A stretch of DNA of 64,000 bases, taken from contig CM055100.1 of NCBI GenBank assembly GCA_029204225.1, positions 23,492,606-23,556,605 of the forward strand. The letters are read 5' to 3'. Position 1 is the stretch's first letter; the number at the start of each line of letters is the position of its first letter. The stretch is from Diphasiastrum complanatum. Taxonomy: Eukaryota > Streptophyta > Lycopodiopsida > Lycopodiales > Lycopodiaceae. Shown here in pieces: positions 42,447-53,296 of this stretch. The position numbers and the translations under genes are program-made. The notes beneath the pieces are model-generated. The model did no database searches. It saw nothing but the letters and a program-made list of their open reading frames with translations, and was not told the DNA's origin.

Positions 42447-43000
42447 CTATATCTTGCTACTCCGCTTAACTACAACGGCTTAACGATTGAGTCGTGACAT
42501 TCAAACTGTCACGCTCGTCAAGCTCTGATGACGTACTTGACATACGACTTTTCTAGATCGACTTTTGGCTTTTGTTCATAGTTGGAGTTGAGTCCTCGTC
42601 GGGGATTTCGTTGGATTGTGCCTTGATTTCCCTTTGCTGCCTTTGTTGCCTTCGGGGACTTAGGACACTTTGGCCACTTCAGTGTCGTCAACGACTTGGA
42701 TTGGAGCCTTGGCAACTCGTTGGCGTCGGTGACTTCGGGTGAGTTGGGGACTTCAGCCTCGTCGATGACTTCGATTGTTGCTTGTGAAGAAATCTTGTGT
42801 ATTTTTGCAGGTATGAACTCACAAGATAAAAGCGCTTTGCGGGTAGAAACACCAAGTTTCTTCAAAAAGGGAGGAAGAGCAGTAGCAAAACTTATAAAAG
42901 CTACAAAGTATAGAGCAGAAATGAGGTTCGAAAAGGAGAGAGAAGAGCGTTGTGAAAGATTCAACTAGTTTGATCATATTTGCTATACTTCCATATTTGG
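42447..43000. other. stretch with an unrecognised 148-codon minus frame
   Basis: A minus-strand open frame (42518-42964) has a short hydrophobic N-terminal part (LYFVAFISFATALPPF) and a Pro/Lys-rich tail, with no family motif. The plus strand is rich in GACTTCG and GTCGGTGACTTCGGG-like words. I see nothing firm. Confidence 0.25.
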
Positions 43001-43584
43001 CATATTGAGGCCAACTTTGTTTTTAGATTTAGAGATTGACTTTTCACATTCCATTAGTCTAAATGTCACTTGAATAAACACTTTTTGAAAGTGTGGAAAA
43101 GTTAGAAGGCAAATTTGAGCAGAATCAAATTTGAATGTTGGGTACTTTGAATCTAGACCCAAAAATAGTAGGGTTAGCAATTTGGAGGGAAAGCCAAGTG
43201 GCCAAATAGGGTTTGGACCTGTTATAAAAGGATGTAACTCATGGAGAGAGTAATCTTCTCTCTTCTCTATCTCATTTCATGCTTATACATGGTTCTCTTG
43301 GGTTTTACTATCCATTGGTGCACTATACTTGTGATTACATGCAATTTTATGTGTAGAATGATCTATAGTTGCTATTTTTGGATCCACACGTGTGAAATAC
43401 AGTAGCTGGACAACAACAGTACTTTATCATTTCATTCAAGTTTTATCAAGTTCTATTAGAGTTTGCATCTCATTTTGTGTGTAGATGCTGATTTTTCTAC
43501 ATTGGTGAGATTGGTAGTGTATTTCTCTTTCTAACCAAAGATCTTTCAAGTGGATTGGATCTTAATGATCTAAAAACTTTCACA
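43001..43584 (+). repeat. probable 5' LTR of plus-strand copia element
   Basis: A CA end at 43584 is followed at once by a PBS-like TGTATCAGAGC, and TATAAAA lies at 43223-43229 with a CT-rich stretch downstream, as in LTR promoters. The left boundary is unknown because no matching 3' LTR was found. Confidence 0.55.
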
Positions 43585-43595
43585 TGTATCAGAGC
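43585..43595 (+). other. primer-binding site of plus-strand copia element
   Basis: TGTATCAGAGC, one base short of the usual TGGTATCAGAGC, about 0.5 kb upstream of Gag. Confidence 0.7.
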
Positions 43596-44102
43596 TTGTG
43601 TTTCAGGTTATGAAGGAGGAAATCAGATCTATCAATGATTTGGTGAAGATATCAAGGCTAGAGCATGCTAGAGGGGATTCTACACCAAAATCGAGTTTTT
43701 TTGCTTTTGTAGACCTATAAAGGTTTTCAAACTTGATCAATTTCGATTTTTGATTTCACATACTGGATTTGGCCGATGTTTGGATCATTGGATCAGCCTT
43801 AGTGGTGGCTAATAGATTTCACATACTGGATTTAGCCGCTGACTGCCGTGGAGAGTTGGAGGAAAGCTTGAAAAGTTGGCCACGGGTTTTCAGGAAGTGG
43901 CAAAAGTCATTAGATTGAGGGTAGATCATAGGTTGATCAAGATTCATGATTCTATGTGTTGATTTGCTTGGTATAAGTGCTAGAAGAGAATTTTTGAGAT
44001 AGTTTCAAGTCTTGGTGATTTCTTTTGAAAGCATTTGTTGTTGTTCAAAGGAGTGCTTTGTGCATGGGAATAGGTTGAAAAAGAATATCAGTTCATTGCT
44101 AC

Positions 44103-44759
44103 ATGGAAACCTCAGTTGGAGTCATGTTGGAAGCCCATGATAGGCTTACCTCAAGTAACTATTCATTGTGGAAAGTGAGGATGGAGTCACTTCTTGAGAT
44201 GAATGATGTTTTGGATATTGTTGTAGGTTTGGAGGAGAGACCAGCAATACAACAAGATCAAGTGAGGTATGATAAGAGGGCCAAGAAGGCTTTACACATG
44301 ATAAAGATGAATGTTACCAATGAGCTTCTCAAGGAAGTTGGTAAGTGCACATCATCTTTGGAAGCTTGGGATTCATTGAAGAAGCTTTATGAATCCAAGT
44401 CTACCTCTAGAGTGTTAACTCTAAGAATACACATCTTTTATTGTTTGAAAAAGAATGAGGAAAGTCCAAGTATTTTTGTTTTGAGGATGAAAGCATTGAA
44501 TGATGAGTTGGCTTGCATTGATGAAAGCATTAAAGAAAGAGAGCTTATTCAAGTGATTGTTAATGGCTTGTTGGATGCTCATGCTAACATTGTTCAAAGT
44601 ATTTCTATTCAAAAGACTTTGCCAAGTTTGATGGATCTTCAAGAGATCTTGATCAATGAAGAATATAGGCTTCAAGCAAGAAGTGGATCTACATCAACAC
44701 TTCAAGAGGATGCTATGTTCACAAAGGGCAAATTCAAGGGCAAAACCAAAAGTAAGTGA
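44103..44759 (+). CDS. copia Gag, plus-strand element
   Basis: A 218-codon open frame starting METSVGVMLEAHDRLTSS with NYSLWKVRMESLLEM, the copia Gag opening. It continues with SLEAWDSLKKLYESKSTSRV and RELIQVIVNGLLDAHANIV, helical Gag segments, and ends KGKFKGKTKSK. A TGA separates it from the zinc-knuckle reading that follows in the same frame, which looks like a single nonsense change. Confidence 0.9.
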   Translation: METSVGVMLEAHDRLTSSNYSLWKVRMESLLEMNDVLDIVVGLEERPAIQQDQVRYDKRAKKALHMIKMNVTNELLKEVGKCTSSLEAWDSLKKLYESKSTSRVLTLRIHIFYCLKKNEESPSIFVLRMKALNDELACIDESIKERELIQVIVNGLLDAHANIVQSISIQKTLPSLMDLQEILINEEYRLQARSGSTSTLQEDAMFTKGKFKGKTKSK

Positions 44760-44762
44760 TCT

Positions 44763-45396
44763 AAAGGGCAAGATCAAGTGGATGCTTCTTCAAGTGGCAA
44801 AAAGAAGGATAGATCAAAGCTCAAGTGTTGTTATTGTGGCATCAAAGGACACTTTGCAAGTGAATGCTACAAGAAGAAGAGAGATCAAGGAGACAAGCAA
44901 GGTAATCTTACTCTTGATGAGGATGGTTTGGATGTTCAAGATGCAAATGATGATGCTTTTGATATGCCTTCATGTATGCTTGTTAATGATGGAGATATAG
45001 ATCCTTGGTGGATTGATAGTGGAGCAAGTTCACACATGACCTTTCACAAAGAGTACTTCACTTCTTTGTTGGCATATGGAGATGACAAGAGGGTGATCTA
45101 CACGGCCAATGATGGTGAGTGTGCAATCAAAGGAATTGGCACAATTCTTATTTCTCTCTATACAAATAGGAATGCTCATTTGGAGGATGTCTTGTTTATT
45201 CCATCTATTACCAAAAATTTGCATAGTGTGAGACAAATGCTAAGTAAAGGCCTCAAGGTGGAGTTTGATGGAGATGCTTGTATGATCAAAAGGAAGGATG
45301 TCTTGATTGGAAAAGGTAAAAGGCAAGGGAAGTTGTTTAAACTAGATGCTTGTGTTATTGCTAACCAAGTTGGATGTGTTGAAAGGGAGCAAATAC
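44763..45396 (+). pseudogene. copia zinc knuckle and protease, cut by insertion
   Basis: The knuckle CCYCGIKGHFASECYKKK is intact. The protease follows as PWWIDSGASSHMTFHKEY, then LEDVLFIPSITKNLHSV and LFKLDACVIANQVGCVERE. The reading is cut at 45396 by a minus-strand copia element and resumes at 50765 with VWHEKMGHLN. The open frame reads a few codons into the inserted LTR. Confidence 0.92.
45392..45396. repeat. target site duplication AATAC (left)
   Basis: AATAC immediately precedes the TGATGCG end of the inserted LTR and recurs at 50760-50764. Confidence 0.92.
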
Positions 45397-46387
45397 TGAT
45401 GCGAAAAACGTGGGTAACGCTAATTGCAAATATCAATCAGGCTCTCATATGAGACAAAACAAAACTTGAACAAGTTCTGATATTGACATTGCTGCAGCGA
45501 AATCAAATTAATCACAAACGAAAAACAATTTGGATGGATTTCAGATATGATTGCTGGTCACTACCGGCTATATCATTCCTACAATCCTCCAGAATGTAGA
45601 CAGACACGACTAATCTACGTTTTAGATTAACACAACATTCAACATAAATTGAACCAGTGTGCGGAATTGATAAATGAGTGAATGAAATACACAAGCAATG
45701 GCAGACAATAATTCATTCAAGATCAGACTAAAATAAGAGTGATATGTGCGTAATAGCTATAGTATCATCTATTGATCCTCTTGCTTTTCATGCGTTGTAT
45801 GATAGACCCACACAACGGGTTGGTGTGAGAGAAGCGGCGCTCTCCCACGAGTAATGTCTCACTTACTAGCGGACTTCTTGGATCTCTGTGGATCCTGCTT
45901 ACAAAAACTTGTCTCGCTCGCAGGTGCGGACTTCTTTTCTGTAGTCTGTATTTAGTGTATATCTATCTCCTACTGTATGTATCTTATACATTCAGAGTAG
46001 CACACCAGATTAGATAGACTAAACAATCTATAACTAGTCACGAATTACAAGAGAGGTGGGTTAGGCACGTCCTAACACTCTTCCGTCGACGTCATCATAT
46101 CATATCAGGGGTTTTTGTGCTTCTTGGTACTTGCATGATCTTCCTGATCCTTTGGAGCGTGAAGGTCAAAAAAGTGTCGTGAAGATTTTCGTGTCGCTTT
46201 GAGCTGTCTGACTTTCGCGTCGTCTGACTTTCTCCTGCTGTATCACAAAAAAAAAAAAAATTGCGAACTTTTCTCGTTCGTGTCTCTTTGTCAAGGTGTT
46301 CGCGAACATTTTCGCTTCGTGTCTTTTCATCAGACTGAGGGTTGAAAGCTAGCAAAGATTTGGTAATAGGAATGTTTTGTTTCTTCA
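45397..46387 (-). repeat. 3' LTR of nested copia element
   Basis: Direct repeat of 49703-50759. On the plus strand it begins TGATGCGAAAAACGTGGG and ends TTTGTTTCTTCA. It encodes the C-terminal tail of the RNase H reading. It contains a poly(A) run near 46247. Confidence 0.92.
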
Positions 46388-46871
46388 GCTCCTTCTCAAA
46401 GCGTGGTAACTTGATGACTCCAAGACTGCTCCTCTGTTTCTCGAACAGACCTTTGTCTAAGGCCTTTGTGAAAATGTCAGCCACCATCTCCTTTGTTCCA
46501 ATAAAAATAGTCTTCAACATCTTTTTCTCGATCAGATCCCTTATCAAGTGATACTTGATTGCGATGTATTTCATCCTTGAATGAAACACATGATCCTTTG
46601 TCAGATGTATTGCAAATGTATTGTCCATCTGCAAAATCAAAGGCTCACTCCTTGTTTTGCCCAGTTCGTCAAGGAACTGTTTGAGCCAAATGATTTCATT
46701 AGCCATCTTTGTTGCTGCAACGTACTCTGCTTCGCAGGATGACTGAGTCACGATGGTTTGCTTCTTGCTGACCCAGAGAATTGCTGCTCTTGACGCGACG
46801 GTGCATCCTCCTGCGACACTTTTGCAGTCGTCCTTGAGAGATGCCCAACTAGCATCACTGTAGGAAAGCAT
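46095..46871 (-). CDS. copia RNase H reading, extends into 3' LTR
   Basis: This opens MLSYSDASWASLKDDCKSV (first catalytic Asp region) with SRAAILWVSKKQTIVTQSSC and EAEYVAATKMANEIIWLKQF, then LQMDNTFAIHLTKD and VADIFTKALDKGLFEKQRS. All blocks of copia RNase H are present in one frame. The last 90 or so codons lie within the LTR (below 46387) and look like read-through, not domain. Confidence 0.85.
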   Translation of the reverse strand: MLSYSDASWASLKDDCKSVAGGCTVASRAAILWVSKKQTIVTQSSCEAEYVAATKMANEIIWLKQFLDELGKTRSEPLILQMDNTFAIHLTKDHVFHSRMKYIAIKYHLIRDLIEKKMLKTIFIGTKEMVADIFTKALDKGLFEKQRSSLGVIKLPRFEKELKKQNIPITKSLLAFNPQSDEKTRSENVREHLDKETRTRKVRNFFFFCDTAGESQTTRKSDSSKRHENLHDTFLTFTLQRIRKIMQVPRSTKTPDMI

Positions 46872-47566
46872 CTAGAATCCTGCATCACGAGAGTAACACA
46901 AACCAAAATCCTTCGTTAGTTGGAGGTATTGCAAAATTCGTTTCGCAATCTTCCATTGAGTTGATCCTGGATTTTTATAGAATTGGCTCATCTTGAACAC
47001 GAGATAAGCAATGTCAGGTGTGTTATATGTAAAGTACATCAGTGACATGATCAGCTTTTTGTATGGTGTAAGCTGCATCAATTCTCTTTCTTCTTCAGTC
47101 TTCAAACAATCTTCATTCGTCATGACTGTTCCTACAAGCATGGGAGTATTTTCTCCCTTGCAACTCAGCATCCCGAAATCTTCTAGGATTTTCTAGGTAT
47201 ATCTGAATTGATCAAGGTACAACTTACCTCCCTCATAGTCTTGTCAATCTGTAAGCCAAAATAACATCTGGCTTCTCCCAGGTTTACGATCTCGAAATGT
47301 TTTGAGATATCATACTTCACCTCAACAATAAGCTCTTCACTTTTGCAGAATATCAAAGTGTCGTCCACATACACAACTACATAAACATTAGAATCGGCAA
47401 CTAGTGGCTTGAATCCTAAAGACTTGAGGGCTTGATCTTTCTTCTCGTACCATTGTCGCGCTGACTGCTTCAGATCGCAGATACTCCTATGCATTCTGCA
47501 TGCATAAGTAGGCTTTCTCATCAAGCTTATTTCGAAGCTTATCAGGAACATGTGCATAAACTGCAC
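46872..47566 (-). pseudogene. copia RT, C-terminal part
   Basis: CRMHRSICDLKQSARQWYEK and VVYVDDTLIFCKSEELI retain the YVDD catalytic block. GEARCYFGLQIDK follows. A second frame (46872-47171) carries TNEDCLKTEEERELMQLTPY, MSLMYFTYNTPDIAYLVF and WKIAKRILQYLQLTKDFG, the RT-RNase H connection. The first half of RT is missing. Confidence 0.88.
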
Positions 47567-48309
47567 AACCAGAGATACGGATGTGAGTCAGATTGGATTT
47601 TCTACTCCACCATAATTCATGTGGTGTCATGTGAGGAACACCAGACTTTTCTGTCCTGTTCTGAATGTAAGTAGTTGTAACTACTACTTTAGCCCACAAC
47701 ACTCTTGGAGTCTTTGAATAGGCCATCATGCACCTAACAACTTCCATTAGAGTCCTGTTATTTCTTTCTGCAACACCGTTGTGCTATGGTGTGTAAGATG
47801 CAGTTCTTCTGTGAATGATTCCACAATCATTGCAGAAGTCAGTGAATCGATTCGAGATGTATTCTCCACCTCGATCTGTTCTGATCTACTTCACTGTATT
47901 ACAAGTGCATCTTTCTGTCCAATTCACATACTCTGCGAACTTGTCAAGTGCTTCTGATTTATTGTGAATAAAATAGACTCTGGCAAATTTACTGTAATTA
48001 TCAATAAAGGTTATATAATACTTTGAGCCTCCTACTGAGATCACGTTGAAAGGTCCACAGATGTCAGAATGTACAAGCTCCAGAATCTTTGTAGTTCTGT
48101 AGGAGTCTTTTACAAAAGGAGTACGTGACACCCTTCAGACATGCATCACAGGTCATCGAACTAGTTGCATTCGAGATGCTCACCCCTGTGATTGCTCCAT
48201 GATGGCTTGCTTGATATAGTGGCATTGAATTCATATGGCATAGTCTCCTATACCATAGAGTATCTGGCGAATAATCATGAGTCTGATGCACTTGATCTGC
48301 AGGTAGCAT
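47487..48309 (-). pseudogene. copia GAG-pre-integrase and integrase
   Basis: YSPDTLWYRRLCHMNSMPLY and MTCDACLKGV give the H-H-C-C site with changes. LVHSDICGPFNVISVGGSKY and YITFIDNYSKF hold the first catalytic Asp. The Glu block reads AERNNRTLMEVVRCM in the plus-strand complement around 47750-47780. SGCAVYAHVPDKLRNKLDEK is the C-terminal block. Several frame changes occur. Confidence 0.87.
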
Positions 48310-48823
48310 ACCTTCAAGTGATACAGGTTGTCTTTTCTTCTTCCTTGAGTGATAAGTGTACTGGTACTTGCATCAACAACGTTGCATGCTTCGTCTGAGA
48401 ATGTCGCACGCATATCTGCATCAACTATTCTTGCCACTAATAGCAAGTCCTGCTGTAGTGTAGGCACGAACAGAACATCTTCGAGTCGTCTGTCTCTGAT
48501 CCATCTTGATGTAACAAAGTGCGAGGTAGCTCCTGAATTAAGGATTACCTCCTGTGTGTCAGGTGTTGACACTGCACACATATCTGCACAGATGTAGGCG
48601 GTCGAATTCTCGTAATTTGATCTTTCTTTGCCCATCTTTGAGCTCTTTGGCTCCTCGACATAGGATGAACTATTGTTGTTCTCCTGTCTATTTTGAGCTG
48701 ATTTGTTTCTTGGGTTCTAGTGGCAGTCCATGGCTGCAAACCCTTCGTACGACAGTGAATACACTCAATTTTTTTATTAAGCCAACACGAATTGACAGTA
48801 TGTCCTTCGCATTTGCATCTCAC
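48231..48823 (-). pseudogene. copia zinc knuckle and protease
   Basis: The knuckle reads RCKCEGHTVNSC, preceded by Cys (C-x2-C-x3-GH-x4-C). The protease opens EVILNSGATSHFVTSRWI, where Asn replaces the catalytic Asp of DSGA, so it should be inactive. LEDVLFVPTLQQDLLLVARI follows. Confidence 0.85.
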
Positions 48824-48844
48824 ACATGTCTTCTTGTCTCCACT

Positions 48845-49632
48845 TTACTGTTTCGACCTTCCTTTGTTCTTCCACTTGTCTTTGCTGGCTCCTTCTGCTT
48901 GTTGATCTCGATCCTGCCTTTGATCTGACTCTCTCTTAGGCTTGAATTGCTTCTTTGATTTCTCCTTGTTGCTGTAGAGAGCTTGGTCAAAAGCATCCTT
49001 GTGATCAAGGTGCTCTCGAGCTTTGACTTCTTCTCGAATCTCGACAATAGCCTTTTCGAGTGTCATTGTAGGATCTTTTGCTAGCAGTGTTCTGGTTGTC
49101 TGGAAGAACCTTGGTAAGGCTCTCAACAGATATGTAAGCTGCTTCTTTGCTGATACTGCATTTTCTGCTCCAGAATTGTGTAGTGATAGAAATAGGTCCT
49201 TCATCTTCCTAATGAAGGAAGTGAGGTCTTTACCATCCCACTGTAGGTTTGTTAGCTGATCTTTGAGCAGCATTATTTGACTGCGTGATTTCGTCTGAAA
49301 TCTTGTGAGTAATGTACCACATCTCCTTTGCTTTAGAGAATGTAGCCAGGTCAAGAGTTACTCTATCCTCAATGGATGAAAATAACACAGCTACTGCCTT
49401 GTCATTCTTCTCCCTTCGTTCGTGTACCTTGTCTGTAGTTGTAGGCATCTCCTCGGTGCCATCTACCCAGGGGAATAATCCTTCTCCCTTTAATATCAGC
49501 GAGGTCTTAACCTTTTATGCTAGAAAGTTAGATCCCGATGAATCGAGGATTGTACAAATCTTGGATTGTATGCTACTTATTGAAGCCATTGCTGTGAATT
49601 GTGTTCTCACTTGTTCATGGTTCTTTGTTTGA
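48845..49632 (-). pseudogene. copia Gag, broken frames
   Basis: SIQSKICTILDSSGSNF begins the reading near 49600. KVKTSLILKGEGLFPWVDGT and PTTTDKVHERREKNDKAVAV follow, then in a second frame TKSRSQIMLLKDQLTNLQWD and TRTLLAKDPTMTLEKAIVEI. It is clearly related to the Gag at 41088-41731. Confidence 0.87.
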
Positions 49633-49702
49633 ATGCTTAGCTTCCCGAATCTGATAGCTTTCTGGCTATGTCAGACTATGATAGGTGTGGTTCTGATACC
49701 AC

Positions 49703-50759
49703 TGATGCAAAAAATGTGGGTAACGCTAATTGCAAAGATCAATCAGGCTCTCATACGAGACGAAACGAAACAAAGAAAAACTGGACGAAACGAAACAAAA
49801 CTTGAACAAGTTATGATATTGACATTGCTGTAGCAAAATCAAATTAATTGCGAACGAAAAACAATTTGGATGGATTTCAGATATGATTGCTGGTCACTAC
49901 TGACTATATCATTCCTACAATCCTCTAAAATATAGACAAACACGGCTAATCTACATTTTAGATTAACACAACATTCAACAAAAATTGAACCAGTGTGCGG
50001 AATTGATGAATGAGTGAATGAGATACACAAAGTGATGGCAGACAATAATTCATTCAAGATCAGACTAAAATAAGAGTGATATGTACATAATAGCTACAGT
50101 ATCATCTATTAATCCTTTTGCTTTTTGTGCATTGTATGACAGACCCACACAACATGTTGGCGTGAGAGAAGCGACGCTCTCCCAAGAGTAATGTCTCACT
50201 TACTAGCGGACTTCTTGGATATCTATGGATCCTCCTTACAAAAACTTGTCTTGTTCGTAGGCGCGAACTTCTTTTTTGTAGTATGTATTTTGTGTACATC
50301 TATCTCCTACTGTATGTATCTTATACATTCAGAGTAGCACATTAGATTAGATAGACTAAACAATCTATAACTAATCACGGAGTACAAAAGAGGTGGGTTG
50401 GGCACGTCCTGACACTCTTCCGCTGACATCATCATATCATATCAGGGGTTTTTGTACTTCTTGGTACTTGCATGATCTTCCTGATCCTTTGGAACGTGAA
50501 GGTCGAAAAAGTGTCACGAAGATTTTCATGTCGCTTCGAGCCGTTTGACTTTCGCGTCGTCTGACTTTCTCCTGCTGTATCATGAAAAAATTTCTTTCGT
50601 GAACTTTTCTCGTTCGTGTCTCTTCGTAAGGGTGTTCGCGAACATTTTTGCTTTGTGTTTTTTTGTGATGTTCGCGAACATTTTTGCTTCGTGTCTTTTC
50701 ATCAGACTGAGGGCTGAAAGCTAGCAAAGCTTTGGTAATAGAAACATTTTGTTTCTTCA
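49703..50759 (-). repeat. 5' LTR of nested copia element
   Basis: About 66 bp longer than the 3' copy because of small direct duplications: GAAACGAAACAAAGAAAAAC near 49760 and the GTTCGCGAACATTTTTGCTT block near 50635-50690. Otherwise collinear, with scattered substitutions. Confidence 0.92.
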
Positions 50760-50764
50760 AATAC
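50760..50764. repeat. target site duplication AATAC (right)
   Basis: AATAC immediately follows the TTTCTTCA end of the second LTR. Removing the insert plus one copy restores a single copia reading, so both ends are exact. Confidence 0.92.
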
Positions 50765-51471
50765 CTATTCAAGAGGTTTGGCATGAAAAGATGGGACACC
50801 TCAACTTCAAGTCATTGGATGTAATGGCTAGGAAGAAGATTGTGATAGGTCTTCCAAGTTCCTTAAGTGGCATCAAACATGTTTGTGAGTCTTGTGCTTT
50901 GTTTAAGTCACATAGACTACCTTATACTAGATCTATATCTAGATCTGCAAAGCCTTTTCAACTTGTACATTCGAATATTCATGGATTTACTGCAATTAGC
51001 AGTAGTGGAGCTAAGATGTATGTAACATTCATTGATGATTTTGGTAGATTTTGTTGGATCTATCTACTAAAGAGCAAGGATGAAGTGTATGATGTCTTTA
51101 TCAAGTTCAAAAATGCAAGGGAGAACCAATTTTGCACAAGGATCAAGTGCTTAAGGAGTGACAATGGTGGTGAGCACATATCTACCAAGTTCAAGGCCTT
51201 TTGTGATGAGCATGGGATCAAGAGGGAGTATACAACATCAAGGACCTCACAACAAAACAGAGTGGATGAAAGGAAGAATATGATTTTGTGTGAAAGTTCT
51301 AAAGCTATGAAATTAAGTGCTGACAAACCATTTTGGGATCAAGCTTTGTTGTGTGCCAATTTATTGTGCAATAGGTGGCCGAGTGCTATTTTGGATGGAA
51401 GGACACCTTTTGAGATGCTATTCAAGAGGAGGCCGAGTGTCAACTTTCTAAGAACCTTTAGATGCACATGA
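50765..51471 (+). pseudogene. copia GAG-pre-integrase and integrase, continuation after insertion
   Basis: VWHEKMGHLNFKSLDVMARK and KHVCESCALFKSHRLPY form the H-H-C-C zinc site. LVHSNIHGF has Asn where the first catalytic Asp is expected (LVHSDIHG). FIDDFGRFCWIYLLKSK follows, then IKCLRSDNGGEH (second Asp) and TSQQNRVDERKN, where Gly is Arg and Ala is Asp in the NGVAERKN motif but the catalytic Glu is kept. The protein is probably inactive. Confidence 0.9.
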
Positions 51472-51472
51472 T

Positions 51473-51996
51473 ATGTCAAACATTACTCTTGATGATAGGA
51501 CCAAGGAGGATCCATCTTCAAGAAGAGGTAATTTTGTTGGATATAGTGAGGTGAGTAAAGCCTACAAGGTTTACATTCCTCGTACTAACAAAGTGATTGT
51601 TGGTAGAGATGTCATCTTTGATGAGGGGAACATTCCAAAAGTGTCTTCATGCATGATTGATGGTGATATGATGGATCTAACATTCTTGATGTTGATGAAA
51701 AGAATCCTACTTTGGATGGTGATGATGATGGACGTTCATCAAGTCAAAAGCCAAGGAGAACATCAAGGGAAAGACAAGTACGTTCAAGGCTCACATATGA
51801 TCAAAAGGGTAAGCAAGTAGTTTCTGGAAATTATGTTGCTTTCCTAACCTCTTTGGATGAACCTACAAGTGTAGATCAAGCAAGGAAAGAAGAGGAGTGG
51901 ATCCAAGCAATGGATCTTGAGTATCAAGCTCTTATGAAGAGTGGAACATGGAGCTATGCAAGTGGATGGAAGTTATCTTGCTGTAAAATCAAGTAA
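51473..51996 (+). pseudogene. copia integrase C-terminus to RT start, truncated
   Basis: GNFVGYSEVSKAYKVYIPRT and VIVGRDVIFDEG are the integrase C-terminal block. A frame change follows. Then come the linker SSSQKPRRTSRERQVRS and EEEWIQAMDLEYQALMKSGT, the segment just before RT. RT itself is missing. Confidence 0.85.
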
Positions 51997-52620
51997 TGCA
52001 TCTGGAAAACAAAGTTTGCTCAATGACTTTGATGATCAAGTTGATGGTCAAGAAGTTGATCTCAAAGGGTTTCAACTAGTCAAAAGGGAAGTTGGCAATT
52101 TGGAGCTAGTCAAGAGCATCAAAGGAGAGATAATTGGCAAAGATGTTATGGATTTATTTTTGCAGCTTATTGAAGACTCAAGTAAGGTCAAAGGAGCAGC
52201 AAGGAAGTGTTGTTCAAGTCTATTTTACTTGTTCTATCTCATGTTTGAGCATTTTCATGTGGATGTGTGCAAATTGTCCAGATATGATTAAACTAGCTAC
52301 ATTTGTGAGCATCATTTTGATGTTGGATTTGTACTAGCATTCTTGGCTGGCTTTGCTGATGGAAATGAAGCTATTGGAGGTTCATTATGTCACTCATTCA
52401 TGTTCAAGTCATCAAGGTATGATGGTATCTTGTGGCAAGATGGAGATAGAGGCTCATTCATGGAGTATCATGGTGGATACATGGCAACAAAGGATAAAGA
52501 AGGAGGAAATAAGCAAGCAAATGTTTATCACTCACATTTGTTGTTTGTTTGCCAGAGATTTCAAAGTTGATAGCATGGAGAAATCATTTGTATAGGTAGC
52601 AAGGGCCTGGAAGGCAGGGC
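51997..52620 (+). other. unassigned stretch after the truncated copia element
   Basis: A plus-strand open frame (51941-52291) and smaller ones occur but show no family motif. It may be the 3' untranslated part of the plus-strand copia element, but neither a polypurine tract nor a 3' LTR was found. Confidence 0.3.
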
Positions 52621-52815
52621 TTAACCTTGTAGAGGTTCAAATCCTCTTCTCTTGAATGATAGAAAACTTGAAGCAGGATTCTGGTCTGAAAGTATTGAAG
52701 AATCTATAATGGAAAACCACCAACTAAAGAAAAATGAACCTGAAAATCAGAATTTCAGAGTTCTCTTGAAATTACTACTAATCAATGTAGGCTTAATGCT
52801 TATACAAGGATCAGT
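52621..52815 (-). other. leader remnant next to PBS
   Basis: Sequence just downstream (minus strand) of the PBS at 52816-52827. No Gag follows; it is cut off near 52600. It contains a short T-arm-like hairpin (AGAGGTTCAAATCCTCT on the plus strand). Confidence 0.45.
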
Positions 52816-52827
52816 GCTCTGATACCA
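52816..52827 (-). other. primer-binding site after LTR 52828-53286
   Basis: The minus strand reads TGGTATCAGAGC directly after the LTR end GGCATTTA. Confidence 0.88.
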
Positions 52828-53286
52828 TAAATGCCATATGCCTACACCTAAGCAATTGGCAAGCCAAATTAGACATGCTAATTCAAAGACAAGATATCCA
52901 ACATCATACTAGAGAAAAGACCAAACAATGTAATAGCATTGGTTTTGGAAAACTTAGAGGAGATTACAACAATTAGAAACAATCACATTCAATGCATGTA
53001 ATCATCACTCATCCAATCCATTAACCAATGAACTAGGATCACGATAGAGAAATCAGACATGAAGAATAAGACACAGCATAGTCGTTACAATCTTCTCCAC
53101 TCCTCTCTATTGAATGAATAAGATAATGAATTCAAAACTGTGTATAGGGGCTGCTTGCACCCTTTGGTATCATACTGGACATTTAGGCCTGTTACCATTA
53201 TTAAATATTGCGAGCACACAATACTCGACAAATAACAATTCAAAGTAATTGTACAACAATATAAACTCGACATTTATATTCTAATA
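52828..53286 (-). repeat. LTR flanked by PPT on one side and PBS on the other
   Basis: On the minus strand it begins TATTAGAATATAAATGTCG directly after the purine tract AAGGGGGG (53287-53294) and ends GGCATTTA before the PBS. It therefore serves as the 3' LTR of the sequence on its right and the 5' LTR of the sequence on its left. The TA...TA ends are atypical (TG...CA usual). No second copy was found in the window. Confidence 0.7.
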
Positions 53287-53296
53287 CCCCCCTTAA

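Larger units (their letters stand above)
45397..50759 (-). mobile_element. nested Ty1/copia element, minus strand, RT partly deleted
   Basis: A 5.4-kb element inserted into the protease/integrase junction of a plus-strand copia element, flanked by AATAC. It has two LTRs of about 1.0 kb and a PBS (TGGTATCAGA) next to the 5' LTR. Gag, knuckle, protease, integrase, part of RT and RNase H are readable. The integrase C-terminus joins directly to the RT palm, losing about the first half of RT. Gag is also broken. Confidence 0.93.

Noticed and set aside
42518-42964. 148-codon minus-strand frame as a host gene
   Set aside because: No recognisable domain, no splice structure, and it lies between two copia elements with repetitive GACTTCG-like words. 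Left as unassigned sequence.
52589-52660. tRNA-like sequence with a good T-arm (AGAGGTTCAAATCCTCT)
   Set aside because: No matching acceptor stem, D-arm or anticodon stem could be formed with the sequence to the left. It lies in a retroelement leader remnant.
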